From positions 1 through 24,437 of the forward strand of contig JABZGZ010000010.1 in the NCBI GenBank assembly GCA_015259105.1: a stretch of DNA of 24,437 bases, given 5' to 3'. Made by a program: the position numbers and the translations under genes. Origin of the DNA: Atopobium sp. Its GTDB lineage: Bacteria; Actinomycetota; Coriobacteriia; Coriobacteriales; Atopobiaceae. Shown piece after piece: positions 7,801-14,798 of this stretch (position 1 is the first letter of the stretch; each line of letters opens with the position of its first letter). The notes beneath the pieces were generated by a model. It was given only the letters and a program-made list of their open reading frames with translations, did not search any database and was not told the DNA's origin.

Positions 7801-8438
7801 ACGACATCGGCTTCGGTGGCCTTGACCACGTTCTTGCTTCCGGCGAGGACATCAACGTCTTTGTCTTCGACACTGAGGTTTACTCCAACACCGGTGGTCA
7901 GTCCTCTAAGGCTTCCCGTCTTGGCCAGGTTGCACAGTTCGCTGCAGCTGGTAAGGACATCAAGCAGAAGAACCTTGCTGAGATTGCTATGACCTATGGT
8001 TACGTCTATGTTGCTCAGGTTTCCATGGGCGCAAACCTCCAGCAGACTCTCAAGGCAATTGCTGAGGCAGAGGCTTATCCAGGACCATCCCTCATCATCG
8101 GTTACTCCCCATGCGAGATGCACTCCATCAAGGGCGGCATGGCTCACGCACAGGAGGAGATGAAGAAGGCAGTCGAGACCGGCTACTGGAACCTCTATCG
8201 CTTCAACCCAGCTGCACCTGCAGGTAAGAAGTTCACGCTTGACTCCAAGGCACCTAAGGGTGGCTACCAGGAGTTCCTGATGAACGAGGCTCGTTACAGC
8301 CGACTCACCCGCGAGTTCCCAGAGCACGCAGAGAAGCTCTTCAAGGAGAACGAGGAAGCCGCAATGGCTCGCTACGATCACCTTGTACGCCTCTCCGAGC
8401 TCTATGCAGCAGAGAAGAAGGAGCAGCCTGAGGAGTAA
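4884..8438 (+). CDS. nifJ: Pyruvate:ferredoxin (flavodoxin) oxidoreductase, single-chain
   Basis: This 1184-residue enzyme oxidises pyruvate with CoA to acetyl-CoA and CO2 and reduces ferredoxin, the core of anaerobic pyruvate metabolism. Domain order matches single-chain PFOR: an N-terminal pyrimidine-binding part with GIYPITPSSPMA, a domain-II/III region, a two-cluster ferredoxin insert with CxxCxxCxxxCP at Cys697-707 and Cys753-763, and a C-terminal TPP-binding part. The proximal cluster ligands are visible as Cys817, Cys820, Cys845 and Cys1077. GDGWAYDIG plus YSNTGGQSSKAS form the TPP/Mg site. ATG 4884 was chosen because AAGGAGAGG lies 3 bases upstream; the in-frame upstream TTG at 4830 has no site. 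Codon choice is strongly biased (AAG, GTC/GTT, TTC, AAC), so high expression is likely. A strong terminator follows. Confidence 0.98.
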   Translation: MARKFKSMDGNNAAAYVSYAFTEVAGIYPITPSSPMADYVDQWSAQGVKNIFGTTVKVVEMQSEAGAAGAVHGSLGSGALTTTYTASQGLLLMLPNMYKIAGEQLPGVFHVSARTVATHALNIFGDHSDVMSARQTGFALLAEGNVQEVMDLAPVAHLAAIKGKVPFVNFFDGFRTSHEIQKVAVWDYADLAEMCDMDAVQAFRDHALNPEHPSSRGSHENGDIFFQHREACNEVYNQLPAVVEDYMNQINAKLGTDYGLFNYYGAEDADRVVICMGSFCDTLEEVIDYLNAHGEKVGLVKVRLYRPFSVKHFVDVLPESVKKIAVLDRTKEPGSVGEPLYEDVVSSLYEAGRTGIKVVGGRYGLGSKDTPPSSAFAIFEELKKDAPQREFTVGIVDDVTNLSLPEDPEAPNTAAEGTIECKFWGIGGDGTVGANKNSIKIIGDHTDKYVQAYFQYDSKKTGGITISHLRFGDHKIRSPYYVTKADFVACHVPAYIIKGYKMVRDVKPGGTFLVNCQWDAEEFAHHLPAEAKRYIAKNNINVYLINAIDLAKEIGMGKRTNTILQSAFFALAKVLPEADALQYMKDAATHSYLKKGQNIVDMNHKAIDAGATAFTKIEIPADWATAEDAPSTITLEGREALLKQVRDIMTPVSRMEGDALPVSAFKNHVDGQFELGAAAYEKRGIAVVVPEWNVEKCIQCNQCAYVCPHAVIRPFVLTDEEVAAAPAQSQFKDAVGPKAKGYKFEIAISQLDCTGCSNCVYICPADALTMKPIEEQESKQEIFDYAVNHVSEKTELVANNVKASQFKKPLLEFSGSCAGCAETSYGRLVTQLFGDRMFISNATGCSSIWGNPASCSPFTTDANGHGPAWNNSLFEDNAEHGMGLMLGHQAQQKRLLELAQQLVDEDGASQDLKDAAKAWIESVNDAALSKEASKTFVVELEKSDLPAAKEILANKSFLTKKSFWIFGGDGWAYDIGFGGLDHVLASGEDINVFVFDTEVYSNTGGQSSKASRLGQVAQFAAAGKDIKQKNLAEIAMTYGYVYVAQVSMGANLQQTLKAIAEAEAYPGPSLIIGYSPCEMHSIKGGMAHAQEEMKKAVETGYWNLYRFNPAAPAGKKFTLDSKAPKGGYQEFLMNEARYSRLTREFPEHAEKLFKENEEAAMARYDHLVRLSELYAAEKKEQPEE

Positions 8439-8462
8439 GGCAACTTACTTTCACGTAGCTTC

Positions 8463-8496
8463 AGCCGAGCCAGGATATCCTGGCTCGGCTTTTTTA
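8463..8496 (+). terminator. Intrinsic terminator of PFOR
   Basis: AGCCGAGCCAGGAT and its exact complement form a perfect 28-base palindrome (8463-8490), followed by a T run to 8496. It is a very strong plus-strand terminator that closes a monocistronic PFOR unit. Confidence 0.93.
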
Positions 8497-8586
8497 TGCA
8501 GCATTTTTGGCGAGAGACCCTCTGTTCTTCAAGCTCTTCTCGCGAGGTGATAAACTAGAGAGACTTTGCTCACGATGGGAGTTACT

Positions 8587-9999
8587 GTGGCACAAAAAAA
8601 GAGCAGACTATTTCCTGTAGCTTTTCTCGCTGCTAAAGCAACACTTGCAGCACTTAAATTGACCAACCATGAGGGCGGAACGCTGCCAGGCTTTATCGCT
8701 GAAGGCATTGATCCTGCATTTTTGGGAGACATTGCTAAGCCAGAGCAGATTGTCTTTATTACCGGCACAAACGGCAAGACAACCACCAATAACTTGCTCA
8801 ACGACCTTCTCGCCGATAATGGCTACCAGACCGTTACCAACCGCGTTGGCGGCAATATTTCCAGCGGCTTTGCAAGCTCGTTTGCAAAGAACGCCACGTG
8901 GAAGGGTACGTCAAAGACTAAGCTTGCAGTTATGGAGTTTGACGAGCTCTCTGGACCTCGCATTTTCCCGTATCTGCAGCCTGATATTTTATCTGTTACC
9001 AATTTGTTCCGCGATACGTTCTCTCGTAGCGCAACGCCAGACTACGTGTTTGACGTTATGGATAAGGGCATTCCTGCTTCAACTCATCTAATTTTGAACG
9101 CAGATGACATGATTAGCTGCAGACTTGCTCCTCAGTGCACTCATCGTACGTATTACTCCATCGCAAGGCTGGCAGAAGACACCGCAGAGCCAGTGGGCAT
9201 TGTTTCAGATCTTACCGCCTGCCCCAAATGCGGTGGCAAGCTCAAGTGGGATTATGCACACCTTAGGCATCTTGGCCACGCAACTTGCGAGGAGTGCGGC
9301 TATACTAACCCAACTCCTGATTACGAGGTTATCTCAGTAGAGCCAGAGACCGGCAAGTTTGTGGTCAAAGAGCACTGCCACGAGGACGCACCAACATATG
9401 AGTACAAGCTCAACAGCTACTCTATCGTCAATCTCTATAACTTGTTTGTGGCCATTGTAACCGCGCGTGAGATGGGTCTTGCGCCTGCAACTATTGCTGC
9501 ATCTTTGCAACGCGTTAACATTGCTTCCTCCAGGTATAACGAGATTGATTACAACGGTCGTCGTCTTATTAGCATGGCTTCTAAGGGCGAGAATGACACG
9601 GCAACCTCAGTCACCATCGATATCCTTCGCAAACAGCCAGGTGATAAGGCAATTATCATCATGATTGCTGATGCGTACATGGCAAAAGCAAAAGACCAGA
9701 CAGAGTATATTGGCTGGTACTACCAGACAGACTTTGAGTTCTTACAAGATCCAAGCGTTAAACAGGTCATTATTTATGGCGACACATCGCTTGACCTGCA
9801 GCTTAGGTTGAGACTTGCGGGTATTGATCCAGCTAAAACCTTTGTGGCAAGCTCTCCTGAAGAGACCGCTGACTTGGTTGACCTTAACGCTTGCCAGCAC
9901 GTTTTCTATGCACACGGCCTCTATAACGGTGGCATTGCTGATATCAGCAGAAACCGTATCATTGAGCGCTTGAAACAGATGGAGGCCTCCCATGAGTAA
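8587..9999 (+). CDS. murT: MurT-like Mur ligase family protein (divergent)
   Basis: MurT is the Mur-ligase subunit of the lipid II isoglutaminyl synthase and activates the D-Glu carboxylate with ATP. Here the Mur central domain is shown by the P-loop GTNGKTTT (60-67) and MEFDE. A four-Cys zinc ribbon is inserted, CPKC (212-215) and CEEC (234-237), as in MurT. The C-terminal DUF1727-type region is recognisable around IGWYYQTDFEF but is divergent: the usual KNPxG and SWxWDxDFE motifs read ASKGEND and GWYYQTDFE. The start is uncertain. GTG 8587 has GGGAG 5 bases upstream and gives 470 residues; ATG 8575 would add 4. The stop overlaps the start of the gatD-like gene by 8 bases, so subunits are made together. 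It is a MurT paralogue, with activity in doubt. Confidence 0.82.
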   Translation: MAQKKSRLFPVAFLAAKATLAALKLTNHEGGTLPGFIAEGIDPAFLGDIAKPEQIVFITGTNGKTTTNNLLNDLLADNGYQTVTNRVGGNISSGFASSFAKNATWKGTSKTKLAVMEFDELSGPRIFPYLQPDILSVTNLFRDTFSRSATPDYVFDVMDKGIPASTHLILNADDMISCRLAPQCTHRTYYSIARLAEDTAEPVGIVSDLTACPKCGGKLKWDYAHLRHLGHATCEECGYTNPTPDYEVISVEPETGKFVVKEHCHEDAPTYEYKLNSYSIVNLYNLFVAIVTAREMGLAPATIAASLQRVNIASSRYNEIDYNGRRLISMASKGENDTATSVTIDILRKQPGDKAIIIMIADAYMAKAKDQTEYIGWYYQTDFEFLQDPSVKQVIIYGDTSLDLQLRLRLAGIDPAKTFVASSPEETADLVDLNACQHVFYAHGLYNGGIADISRNRIIERLKQMEASHE

Positions 10000-10738
10000 T
10001 CCAGCAACTAAGATTGAGATTCTTTACCCAGAGTACGGTAACCAGGGTGGAGACAACGGAAATGCTCTCTACCTGGAGGCCTGCCTTCCAAAAGAGAACT
10101 TTGTGTACACCTCTCACGCCACAACGCCTTACTTTGTTGAAAACACGCCATCAGCAATCATCATGGGTGGCATGACAGAAGCCCAGCAAGAGCTTATTAT
10201 TTCTCGCCTTATGCCTTACAAGGACAGGCTTGCAGAGCTGGCTGATCAGGGCGTTCCTATGCTGTTTGCGGGCAACGCTTCAGAGCTTTTTGGCCAGAAA
10301 ATCGTCAATCCTGACGGTTCTGAAATTGAGGCTCTGGGCCTCTTCAAGTTTACGACCACTCGCTATATGCCCCAGCGCTTCCACGATGTCCAGGTGGGAG
10401 AGTTTGATCCTGGCAATGGCAAAGAGCCTTTTGTTGTCGTTGGCTTTAAGATGCAGTTCACACTCACCGAGGGAGATAACTCTAACTGCTACTTCCTTAA
10501 AAATAAGGTAGGTTTTGGCATCAATAAAGAAAGCAAGCTGGAAGGTTTCCGTCGCAAGAACGCTATTGCCACCTGGCTTATTGGGCCACTGCTTCCGCTC
10601 AATCCTTATCTCACACGGTGGATTTTGGATATGGCAGGCGAGGAAGACACTCCTCTTGCTTTTGAAGAAGAGGCGGTCGCAGCGTATCAAAAGCATGCTC
10701 GTGAGATGGTCTATCCAGGAATGCACCTGCATTACTAA
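9992..10738 (+). CDS. gatD: GatD-like class I glutamine amidotransferase homologue lacking catalytic residues
   Basis: A 248-residue protein with the GatD build: an N-terminal YPEYGNQGGDNGNAL that matches the family's YGDxGN start, IIMGGMTEAQQELI, a nucleophile-elbow region and a C-terminal GPLLPLNPYL. GatD normally hydrolyses glutamine and passes ammonia to MurT. Here the elbow reads PMLFAGNASELFG (89-101), with Gly94 where the Cys nucleophile belongs, and the usual YLHGPLL reads WLIGPLL (195-201), with Ile197 in place of the catalytic His. Only two Cys exist (31 and 166), neither in the right place. The gene overlaps murT by 8 bases and its GGAGG lies inside the murT 3' end. It is probably a structural or regulatory pseudo-amidotransferase. 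The gene symbol marks homology, not activity. Confidence 0.82.
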   Translation: MSNPATKIEILYPEYGNQGGDNGNALYLEACLPKENFVYTSHATTPYFVENTPSAIIMGGMTEAQQELIISRLMPYKDRLAELADQGVPMLFAGNASELFGQKIVNPDGSEIEALGLFKFTTTRYMPQRFHDVQVGEFDPGNGKEPFVVVGFKMQFTLTEGDNSNCYFLKNKVGFGINKESKLEGFRRKNAIATWLIGPLLPLNPYLTRWILDMAGEEDTPLAFEEEAVAAYQKHAREMVYPGMHLHY

Positions 10739-10759
10739 TTGTATGTCTGCACTGCTCAT

Positions 10760-10788
10760 TTGCTCATATATGCGTTTCGTCGTATCAT
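10760..10788 (+). promoter_or_regulatory. Candidate promoter of the queT/two-component unit
   Basis: TTGCTC (10760-10765) and TATCAT (10783-10788) are 17 bases apart. Predicted transcription start is about 10795, leaving a leader of roughly 30 bases before the TTG start. This is too short for a riboswitch. Confidence 0.5.
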
Positions 10789-10823
10789 GAATTAAATTTT
10801 TTAGAGTTAACAAGGGGATTGTT

Positions 10824-11447
10824 TTGCCACAGGTTTCTTCAGCTTATGCAACAAAACAGCGCGCTCAGCGCCTTGCACGTATTGGTATTATTGCTGCCCT
10901 TTATGCAGCACTTACGCTTGCAGCTCTTCTTTTCTTGGGCGGTCTTGCTTGGGGTCCTGTGCAGTTCCGCATTTCTGAGGCGGTTGTGGTTATTGCACTC
11001 TTTACCGCTGACGCAATCCCAGGACTGACGCTTGGCTGCGTCATTGCTAACCTTGCAAATATGGTTATTTCTGGCACAGGTGCATTGGGGCTGTTAGACG
11101 TAGTCTTTGGCTCCTTGGCAACCGCCCTTGGTGCATGGTTTACCTGGAAAAACAGGAAGAATGTACCGCTTGCACTTCTAGGACCTGTGCTTGCAAATGC
11201 AGTAATTGTTTCTGCATATCTTCCTATTTTGCTTCAGGGCTTGGGATTCTACACAATTCCATTTACCACTATTGAGCTTGACGGCTCATATCCTCTAATG
11301 TTCTTGTTTGGCTTTATTACCACAGGACTTGGAGAAGCCGTTGTTCTCTATGTGCTTGGCGCTCCATTAGCTCGTGCGCTTAAGCACTCGTCTTTACCAC
11401 AGCAGCTTGCTTCTGAGGATTCTGCTACAGAATCAATGGGGAACTAG
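10824..11447 (+). CDS. queT: QueT-family transporter (queuosine precursor uptake)
   Basis: This 207-residue integral membrane protein has about six hydrophobic segments. The family signature is GPVQFRISEA (44-53), followed by AIPGLTLGCVIANL and LDVVFGSLAT. QueT proteins are substrate-binding S components that work with the shared ECF energy-coupling module to import a queuosine precursor; the substrate rests mainly on riboswitch association in other bacteria. The start is TTG 10824, 6 bases after AAGGGG. The next gene, a histidine kinase, begins 6 bases after the stop, which argues for one transcript. The last 20 residues are polar and not conserved. No energy-coupling genes are in the window. 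Confidence 0.82.
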   Translation: MPQVSSAYATKQRAQRLARIGIIAALYAALTLAALLFLGGLAWGPVQFRISEAVVVIALFTADAIPGLTLGCVIANLANMVISGTGALGLLDVVFGSLATALGAWFTWKNRKNVPLALLGPVLANAVIVSAYLPILLQGLGFYTIPFTTIELDGSYPLMFLFGFITTGLGEAVVLYVLGAPLARALKHSSLPQQLASEDSATESMGN

Positions 11448-11453
11448 ACAACC

Positions 11454-12791
11454 ATGCAGAGACTTGCTCAGTACATACAGAGGTCAACTAGGGTAGTCCT
11501 GGTTCTTCTCGCCTGTGTATTGCTGGGCCTGCTCTCTTGGAGTGTCATGGCAGACAATCTGTTTGCAGCTCTCGTTGCAGGCGGAGGACTTGCCACGGTC
11601 ATTGTTTTTGGCGGCACCAATCAGCCGGGTAACGAGCACACCAGGTCTCAGGCAACAGAGCGAACGCTTGAGGTGGCCTCTAAGACGCTTAAAATGTTAC
11701 GCGGTGGATTGTCACAAGAAACAGCGCCAACCATCTGCACGTTATTGCTTTCAGAAACCTCTGCTGCTGCTATCTCTATTACTGATACAGAGTACGTATT
11801 GGGTTTTGAAGGAGATATTGTAACCTCCCATATGCCTGGTTCAAAGGTAGTTGGCCCTGCAACTGAGGTTTTGGAAAGTGGCCGCATGGAGACGTTTGTC
11901 TCGGTAGATAGCCGTCAGCAGGTGCTGCAAAGACGAGGCGGCTTTGGCAATGGCGGCAGCTCTTTTGGCATCATTGTTCCGCTGATTGTTCAAGATCACA
12001 CGGTCGGCACAATCAAACTTTATTATCGTCGCGGTATTGAAATTGATCGTACGCAGCTGGCAATCGCAGAGGGTCTGGGTGAGCTTCTTTCCACGCAGCT
12101 TTCCTCGTACGAGCTTGACCGTCAGGCAGAGTTGACCGCTCGAGCCGAGGTCAAGGCTCTGCAAGCACAGATTAATCCACACTTCTTGTTCAATACGCTT
12201 AATACCATTGCATCTCTTACGCGTACAAATCCCAATAAAGCGCGCGACTTGCTTCGCGAGTTCTCGGTATTTTATCGCCGCACGCTTGAGAGTTCGCAGG
12301 GCGCACTCATTCCGCTTTCTCAGGAATTGACACAAACGCGCAGGTATTTGACAATTGAGAAGGCGCGTTTTGGAGAAGAACGTATTCAAGAGTCTGAGCA
12401 TGTCGATGAGGGATGCGAAGATATTCAGGTACCGTCTTTTTTGATTCAGCCTATTGTCGAGAATGCCGTGAGGCACGCTATGAAAGATGAAGGCGCCCTC
12501 CATATTGACATCCACGTCACACGCGATGATGATGATATTCTTATATCTGTTGCTGATGATGGTCTTGGAATGGATGAAGAGACTGTTTCTCGCTTACTTA
12601 ATGGTCAAGGTCCTACCCCGCAGGATTCTTCGGGGAGAAATAGGGGCACGGGTATTGCCATTAAGAACGTAGCTGAGCGAGTTGAGCGCTTCTACGCCGT
12701 TGGCTCTGGCATGGAAATCATGTCTAAACCAGGGCAGGGTACGTGCGTGACACTCAAGCTTGCAGGTGCGGCACTGCAGGCAACAGCATAG
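11454..12791 (+). CDS. LytS-type sensor histidine kinase
   Basis: This 445-residue membrane kinase begins with two hydrophobic segments (about 12-30 and 35-53), then a GAF-like cytoplasmic domain (about 75-215), and ends with a His_kinase/HATPase pair of the LytS/YehU class. The phospho-acceptor is His243 in the motif NPHFLFN (241-247). The ATP-binding part shows an N box IVENAVRHA (334-342), a G1 box ADDGLGM (367-373) and a G2 box GTGIAIKN (398-405). The short membrane part has almost no extracellular loop, so the signal may come from the membrane or be sensed by the GAF-like domain. It sits between queT and a LytTR response regulator, its natural partner. The ligand is unknown. Confidence 0.93.
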   Translation: MQRLAQYIQRSTRVVLVLLACVLLGLLSWSVMADNLFAALVAGGGLATVIVFGGTNQPGNEHTRSQATERTLEVASKTLKMLRGGLSQETAPTICTLLLSETSAAAISITDTEYVLGFEGDIVTSHMPGSKVVGPATEVLESGRMETFVSVDSRQQVLQRRGGFGNGGSSFGIIVPLIVQDHTVGTIKLYYRRGIEIDRTQLAIAEGLGELLSTQLSSYELDRQAELTARAEVKALQAQINPHFLFNTLNTIASLTRTNPNKARDLLREFSVFYRRTLESSQGALIPLSQELTQTRRYLTIEKARFGEERIQESEHVDEGCEDIQVPSFLIQPIVENAVRHAMKDEGALHIDIHVTRDDDDILISVADDGLGMDEETVSRLLNGQGPTPQDSSGRNRGTGIAIKNVAERVERFYAVGSGMEIMSKPGQGTCVTLKLAGAALQATA

Positions 12792-12842
12792 TAGTATCGG
12801 TTTTTGCTTAACGCTGCGTTAGGCCGTTGGGAGATGAATGAC

Positions 12843-13556
12843 ATGCGTGCCATGATTGTTGATGACGAGGCTCCAGCCCGTTCTGAACTCAAGTTCTTGC
12901 TTGAGGAGACCGGACGTCTCGAGGAAATCATTGAGGCTACAAGTGCAAGGGATGCTGTCGAGAAACTCATGGAGTCTCGCGTTGAGGTCTTGTTCCTCGA
13001 TATCTCCATGCCTAAGACAAATGGAATGCAGCTTGCAGAGGCCCTTCACAAGCTGAAGAATCCTCCTCAGATTGTGTTTGTCACCGCATATAGCGAGTAC
13101 GCGCTGGATGCATTTGGCGTTAACGCGGTAGATTACCTGATGAAGCCCGTTGAGACCGAGCGCCTTGAGCAGGCTCTTGATAAGGTTGAGGAGCGCCTTC
13201 GTCCTCAGTCTCCTATGGCAACCATTGAGCGAATTCCTGTCATTAAGAGCGGAAGCAAGGTTCTTGTTCCCATTGATCAGATTCGCTTTATTGAGGCAAA
13301 AGACGATTATTCTTGCATCTACACAGAAGACGATCGCTTCTTGTCTACTATTTCTCTGCAAAAACTTGAAGAGCGCCTTGCTCCACACGGATTCTTCCGC
13401 ATTCATCGTAGCTTTATCGTGAATCTTGAGTATGTTGACGATGTTGAGGTTATCTCTGCTGGTATCCTACAGTTGACTATTCAGGGATTTGAGGAGCGTC
13501 ACATTTCGGTTTCTCGCCGTCGTGTGGTCGCACTCAAGCGAGCACTGGGACTGTAG
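12843..13556 (+). CDS. LytTR-family response regulator
   Basis: This 237-residue regulator has an N-terminal receiver domain (1-120) with acidic pocket Asp7-Asp8, phospho-acceptor Asp53 in FLDISMP, Thr81 and Lys101. A C-terminal LytTR DNA-binding domain (about 131-235) shows FIEAKDDYSCIY and FFRIHRSFIVNL. LytTR proteins bind direct repeats in promoters and bend DNA. I chose ATG 12843 because GGGAG ends 9 bases upstream; the earlier in-frame ATG 12834 touches that site directly. It is paired with the LytS-type kinase 51 bases upstream. The targets are not visible, although autoregulation of the queT promoter is possible. Confidence 0.94.
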   Translation: MRAMIVDDEAPARSELKFLLEETGRLEEIIEATSARDAVEKLMESRVEVLFLDISMPKTNGMQLAEALHKLKNPPQIVFVTAYSEYALDAFGVNAVDYLMKPVETERLEQALDKVEERLRPQSPMATIERIPVIKSGSKVLVPIDQIRFIEAKDDYSCIYTEDDRFLSTISLQKLEERLAPHGFFRIHRSFIVNLEYVDDVEVISAGILQLTIQGFEERHISVSRRRVVALKRALGL

Positions 13557-13608
13557 AAGCTCAAAGGGTTTCTCGCCAGAGGCTTAAAAGCGCACGTAGG
13601 AGTTTGGT

Positions 13609-14106
13609 ATGGCACTTGTAAGGTTTGATGTAATTTCAGATACGCATGGGTATTTGTCATCTGAGTTGCTTGAAGCTCTGCAAGGCGCCAACTACATTGT
13701 GCATGCTGGAGATATTACCTCTAACGCCGATTATCAGACACTGCAGAAGATTGCTCCCGTTAAGCTTTGCCTGGGCAATAATGACTTCTGCTACAACTAT
13801 GGCCCCATGGTAAAGAAAAAGATTATTTTCTTTGTAGCTGGTCTCAAGTGGCAGGTGTGTCACTATCGCGAGAGGCTTGACCTGGTCAAATGCAATATTG
13901 CTATCTGCGGTCACACGCATAAGCCTTTTGTACAGCGTGACGAGTGGACCAATACACTTGTAATGAATCCAGGAAGCCCTACCTACCCGCGTGGTCGCGA
14001 GGGCGCAACAATGGGACGCATTATTGTTGATGATGAAACAGCCCAGGTAGTCAGCGCAGAGATTATTAGTTTGTCTTCGCTTGAGGTGCTTTCTTCTTGT
14101 AAATAA
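13609..14106 (+). CDS. YfcE/MJ0936-type metallophosphoesterase
   Basis: This 165-residue cytoplasmic phosphodiesterase has the calcineurin-like metal-binding set: SDTHG (Asp11, His13), HAGD (Asp35), GNND (Asn58), His85 and GHTH (101-104), and a C-terminal NPGSPTYPRG. Small members of this family hydrolyse phosphodiester bonds in nucleotides with Mn or Mg, but the in vivo substrate is generally unknown. GTAGGAG precedes the ATG. It follows the response regulator by 52 bases with no terminator, so readthrough from the queT unit is possible. Its last 41 bases overlap the 3' end of the convergent PAP2 gene. Confidence 0.88.
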   Translation: MALVRFDVISDTHGYLSSELLEALQGANYIVHAGDITSNADYQTLQKIAPVKLCLGNNDFCYNYGPMVKKKIIFFVAGLKWQVCHYRERLDLVKCNIAICGHTHKPFVQRDEWTNTLVMNPGSPTYPRGREGATMGRIIVDDETAQVVSAEIISLSSLEVLSSCK

Positions 14107-14782
14107 GCGATGGAATCATCAGCTTGGTAAAAAGCACTAGCCATACAAGGGCAAGCGAGAAACCACCAATGACGTCGGTAGCGTAGTGCACACCCAGATA
14201 AATTCTACTGATGCCAATCATAATGATGACGCCAGAGAACAGGCCACACCAAAGCCAACGTTGTAGCTTGTCTTTCTCGTAATGCCAGACAAGCCAAATA
14301 AGCAGGCCATAAAAAGCCATCGAGAACATCGAGTGGCCCGAGGGGAAGCTGTAGCCAGTTTCAACTACTAGCCTAAAGCCATCCGGGCGTGGACGTTGGA
14401 CAATCGCCTTAAAGATAAGGTCTACAACAACAACGCCACCCAGATTAATAAAGGCAAGCCTGCCGACACTTGGCCCTGGTGCAAAAGCAGCAACCACAAT
14501 AAGCATGACAATAACGGTGACGGGGCTTGCAAGTCCAGAGAACCCTTCCATAACCTCTGTAAGAAGGGGAGTTCTGAGGTGAACAACAAAGAGCCTGTAG
14601 GCAAAGTGATCAATGCCAATGACGTCACCTTCAGAAACGTCAATCAACAGAAAAATAAAAATTGCTGATGAGACAAGCAGAATGATGGTAGAAAGGCTAG
14701 AACGCAGACGCTGTAGAAAAAGGCGCTTGCGAACTCCTGTTAAAAGTCCTGTCTTTTGAGCATCAAGGCTTTTATCGGCCAT
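14066..14782 (-). CDS. PAP2-family membrane phosphatase
   Basis: A 238-residue membrane protein with about six hydrophobic segments and the three PAP2 signature motifs: KAIVQRPRP (Lys125, Arg132), PSGH (147-150), and SR-x5-H-x3-D (Arg193, His199, Asp203). These form the lipid phosphatase active site at the outer membrane face. Candidate substrates are undecaprenyl pyrophosphate, phosphatidylglycerophosphate or phosphatidic acid; the sequence does not decide. I chose ATG 14782 because AAGGAG lies just upstream; the in-frame ATG at 14800 would overlap the trxA terminator. The stop overlaps the phosphoesterase gene on the other strand. The trxA terminator lies directly in front of its ribosome-binding site. 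Confidence 0.88.
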   Translation of the reverse strand: MADKSLDAQKTGLLTGVRKRLFLQRLRSSLSTIILLVSSAIFIFLLIDVSEGDVIGIDHFAYRLFVVHLRTPLLTEVMEGFSGLASPVTVIVMLIVVAAFAPGPSVGRLAFINLGGVVVVDLIFKAIVQRPRPDGFRLVVETGYSFPSGHSMFSMAFYGLLIWLVWHYEKDKLQRWLWCGLFSGVIIMIGISRIYLGVHYATDVIGGFSLALVWLVLFTKLMIPSLIYKKKAPQAKTN

Positions 14783-14798
14783 TAGTTCTCCTTGTAAC

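Noticed and set aside
6000..8381. Long open frames on the minus strand across the PFOR gene (416 and 310 codons)
   Set aside because: They are opposite a highly biased, clearly homologous gene. Their composition (Leu, Val, Cys and Ser rich) is the mirror of its codon use, and no ribosome-binding sites or known motifs are seen.
12834..12842. Earlier start (ATG 12834) for the response regulator
   Set aside because: The ribosome-binding site would touch the start codon; ATG 12843 has normal spacing and the usual receiver-domain N terminus.
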